Source of the DNA: VXNE01 sp965205735
Lineage (GTDB): Bacteria; Pseudomonadota; Gammaproteobacteria; Pseudomonadales; Azotimanducaceae
Direction: 5' to 3'
Assembly (NCBI GenBank): GCA_965205735.1
Contig: OZ242179.1
Span: 744,001 to 808,000, forward strand
Length of the DNA stretch: 64,000 nucleotides
The notes under the pieces were generated by a model. The model ran no database searches and was not told the origin of the DNA. It was given only the letters and a program-made list of their open reading frames with translations. This document shows, in pieces, positions 62,406 through 64,000 of this stretch (positions are counted from its first letter, which is position 1; each line of letters opens with the position of its first letter). A program made the position numbers and the translations under genes.

Positions 62406-62711
62406 CTACCGGTTGAGAACGCGCTTCCAGTCCTTGCGCAGGGGACGCAGCCAGATGTCCTTTTTGGGCTTGTCGTAGCGTTTCTTCGTGTCGTAGCGCC
62501 CGCGCCCCTGGGTCGCGCCGACGCGGGTCCAGCCGGAAGCCCGGCAGACGCCGCCGGTGTAGCGCGGAGTCTCGACGAAGGTCTCGATCAGCACCGGGGT
62601 GGTGCCGTAGCGCGCCGTCCAGTCGACGGGCAGCTGGCGGCGGACGATGGCGAGGATGTGCGAGCCGAGGTTGGAGCTATAGTCAAATCTGGTGTACGGC
62701 GGGTTGATCAT
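62406..62711 (-). pseudogene. DUF4338 (DruA-like) C-terminal fragment
   Basis: About 95 residues similar to the end of DUF4338 proteins such as DruA of Druantia: NLGSHILAIVRRQLPVDWTA, PVLIETFVETPRYTGGVCRA, GWTRVGATQGRGRYD, KDIWLRPLRKDW. The N-terminal part is absent; the IS256 element starting beside it at ~62700 probably cut it. DUF4338 genes are common in defence islands and near transposons. Confidence 0.75.
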
Positions 62712-63958
62712 GCGGCGGCTCTGCTGTCCTGGACGAACTCAATGCCGTCGTTGAATTTCACTCCCTCGATCACTTTCGCGAGCTGCCGAAAGCCGCGTAG
62801 TCGTCGCCAGGATTGCTCGGCGCACATGCCCATCTTGTAGATCATCGAGAGCATGCTCTGGCGGCTGACGCAGCCTTTGGCGCGTTTGCTCCGGTGGCGG
62901 ATGGTGGCGAACGACGACTCGATCACGTTGGTCGTGCGCAGGTGCGTCCAGTGGACACCCCGGAAGTCGTAGAAGGCCAGCAGCTCCTGCCGATCCCGGG
63001 CCAGGCAGGCGGTCGCCTTCGGATACTTGTCGTCGTAGCGCTCGATCCAGTCGTCGAAAGCGTGCTCGGCCTGTGCCTTGGTCTCGGCCATCCAGATCTC
63101 ATGGAGGCCCTGCTTGGCCTTCGGCTGGCTGGACTTCGGCAGATAGTTGAGGACGTTGCCGGTCTTGTGCATCCAACAGCGTTGCGCCCGGGTCTGCGGA
63201 TACACCTCCGACAGCGCCGACCAGAAGCCCAGCGCGCCGTCGCCGACGGCCAGCTTCGCCGGGCGCGTGAAGCCGCGCTGCTTCATCCCCAGCAATACCT
63301 CGCGCCAACTCTGGGTGGACTCCCGAACACCATCCTCGATCGCCAGGAAGTGCTTCTCGCCGCGGGCGTTCACGCCAATCACCACCAGTACGCACAGCCG
63401 TTCGCCCGCGCCCCGCAGGCCGCTGTGGATGCCGTCCGCCCAGACGTATACCCAGTCGTCGGCAAGGCTCCGCCGGCACCACGACCGGTACTCCTCGTCC
63501 CAACTGCGCTTGAGCCGGCTCACCACGTTCGCCGACAGCCCGCGAGCCGCTTCCTCGCCCACCAGCGCCGACACCGCCGCGCGCATCCGACCCGTCGACA
63601 CCCCGTGCAGGTACAGCCACGGAACCGCGGCGTCGAGACTCGCACTGCGGCGAACGTAAGGTGGCACCAGGGAAGAGCGAAACGGCGCCGAAGACCCGGA
63701 GCGGCTGCGCAACTTCGGAACTTCGACCTCCACCGCGCCAATCCCCGTCAGGATCTCCCGACGCGGAAGGTGGCCGTTGCGAACCACCCGCCGCCGTCCG
63801 TCCGGCAACCGTTCGTCCGCGAACCCCGACAGGCACTCCTCGAACTCCGCCGCCACCGCCGCCTCGATCAGCCGTCGCGCGCCCGTGCGCAGCAGCTCCG
63901 TCAACGCGTCCTCAACCACCGCTGGCGCTGCCAGCGAAACCACTTTATCGTTGCCCAT
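62708..63958 (-). CDS. IS256-family transposase
   Basis: 416 residues from the ATG at 63958 (MGNDKVVSLAAPAVVEDALTEL). Mutator-type features: RLIEAAVAAEFEECLSG, RRVVRNGHLPRREILTGIG, YLHGVSTGRMRAAVSALVG, DDWVYVWADGIHSGLR (first Asp), AVGDGALGFWSALSEVYP (second Asp), QRCWMHKTGNVLNYLPK and THLRTTNVIESSFATIR (Glu). Uninterrupted. A different IS256 subgroup from the relic at 58355-60914. The right terminus lies at or beyond the window edge. Confidence 0.94.
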   Translation of the reverse strand: MGNDKVVSLAAPAVVEDALTELLRTGARRLIEAAVAAEFEECLSGFADERLPDGRRRVVRNGHLPRREILTGIGAVEVEVPKLRSRSGSSAPFRSSLVPPYVRRSASLDAAVPWLYLHGVSTGRMRAAVSALVGEEAARGLSANVVSRLKRSWDEEYRSWCRRSLADDWVYVWADGIHSGLRGAGERLCVLVVIGVNARGEKHFLAIEDGVRESTQSWREVLLGMKQRGFTRPAKLAVGDGALGFWSALSEVYPQTRAQRCWMHKTGNVLNYLPKSSQPKAKQGLHEIWMAETKAQAEHAFDDWIERYDDKYPKATACLARDRQELLAFYDFRGVHWTHLRTTNVIESSFATIRHRSKRAKGCVSRQSMLSMIYKMGMCAEQSWRRLRGFRQLAKVIEGVKFNDGIEFVQDSRAAA

Positions 63959-64000
63959 GTGTGGCGTGCTCCTCTTGCCAAAATCGTTTTCTCGCAAACT

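Noticed and set aside
62640..62720. Terminal inverted repeat of the intact IS256 element
   Set aside because: I could not pair the left-end sequence convincingly with the last 40 bases of the window; the right end may lie outside, so no element boundaries are claimed.

Overview
The window is a GC-rich bacterial chromosome segment. Conserved gene blocks point to a gammaproteobacterium: uvrY-uvrC-pgsA-tRNA-Cys, dnaX-ybaB-recR, a sigma54-type phage-shock cluster (pspF / pspA-pspB-pspC), lpxC (so Gram-negative), rnd and a YcgN-type gene. I cannot name the genus. The many truncated genes, insertion sequences and dispersed palindromes suggest a genome with active rearrangement; a host-associated or metagenome-assembled origin is possible but only inferred.

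Layout. 1-5400: 3' part of dinB with a perfect LexA box, then an aromatic-catabolism block: 2-hydroxyacid dehydrogenase, Lrp-type regulator, divergent hpd, a VOC dioxygenase-like gene and an LLM oxidoreductase. The divergent gap holds a perfect 9-bp-arm palindrome. 5500-8600: accessory patch beside tRNA-Cys with a zeta-toxin-like fragment lacking its P-loop, a DUF2726 protein and a dead tyrosine integrase. 8661-16078: pgsA, uvrC (deleted and frameshifted near its 3' end), uvrY, glutaryl-CoA dehydrogenase, pyrF, ferredoxin, coaE and a PHP-domain gene. 16161-25229: TPR protein, two AAA/DUF4143 genes (one headless) around tRNA-Ala, gltX, lpxC, a TerB remnant next to a 210-bp MITE, and a STAS / PP2C signalling pair. 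25349-27353: an hvfA-hvfB-hvfC (bufferin-type, MNIO) RiPP operon. 27535-42315: housekeeping block from hrpA to the psp cluster. 42338-49179: a probable carbohydrate-related cluster (ThuA, beta-helix protein, LLM, Gfo/Idh/MocA, TauD). 49205-53310: a secreted spondin/FN3/Calx-beta/LRR protein and an MmgE/PrpD protein. 53448-53661: 4.5S RNA and tRNA-Ser.

From tRNA-Ser to the right edge lies a mobile island. It carries an XRE repressor with an ImmA/IrrE peptidase, divergent from a compact four-gene operon that encodes a complete ubiquitin-like conjugation set: a two-beta-grasp Ubl, an E2-like protein, a JAB/JAMM isopeptidase and an E1-like ThiF enzyme. About 3 kb further on, past an IS256 relic split by an IS1380 element, sits a 401-residue protein whose N-terminus matches proteasome beta subunits: Thr2 becomes Thr1 after Met removal, with Asp17 and Lys33 in exact proteasomal spacing. 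Beside it is a 58-residue gene. The co-location of a ubiquitin-like tagging system and a proteasome-like hydrolase in one island is the most interesting feature here. That they work together is inference.

A second unusual feature is a dispersed palindromic repeat built on GCGAGGGG-NNN-CCCCTCGC. It occurs as two tandem 42-bp copies at the coaE 3' end, three copies read in frame inside the hrpA helicase core, and one copy inside the MITE.
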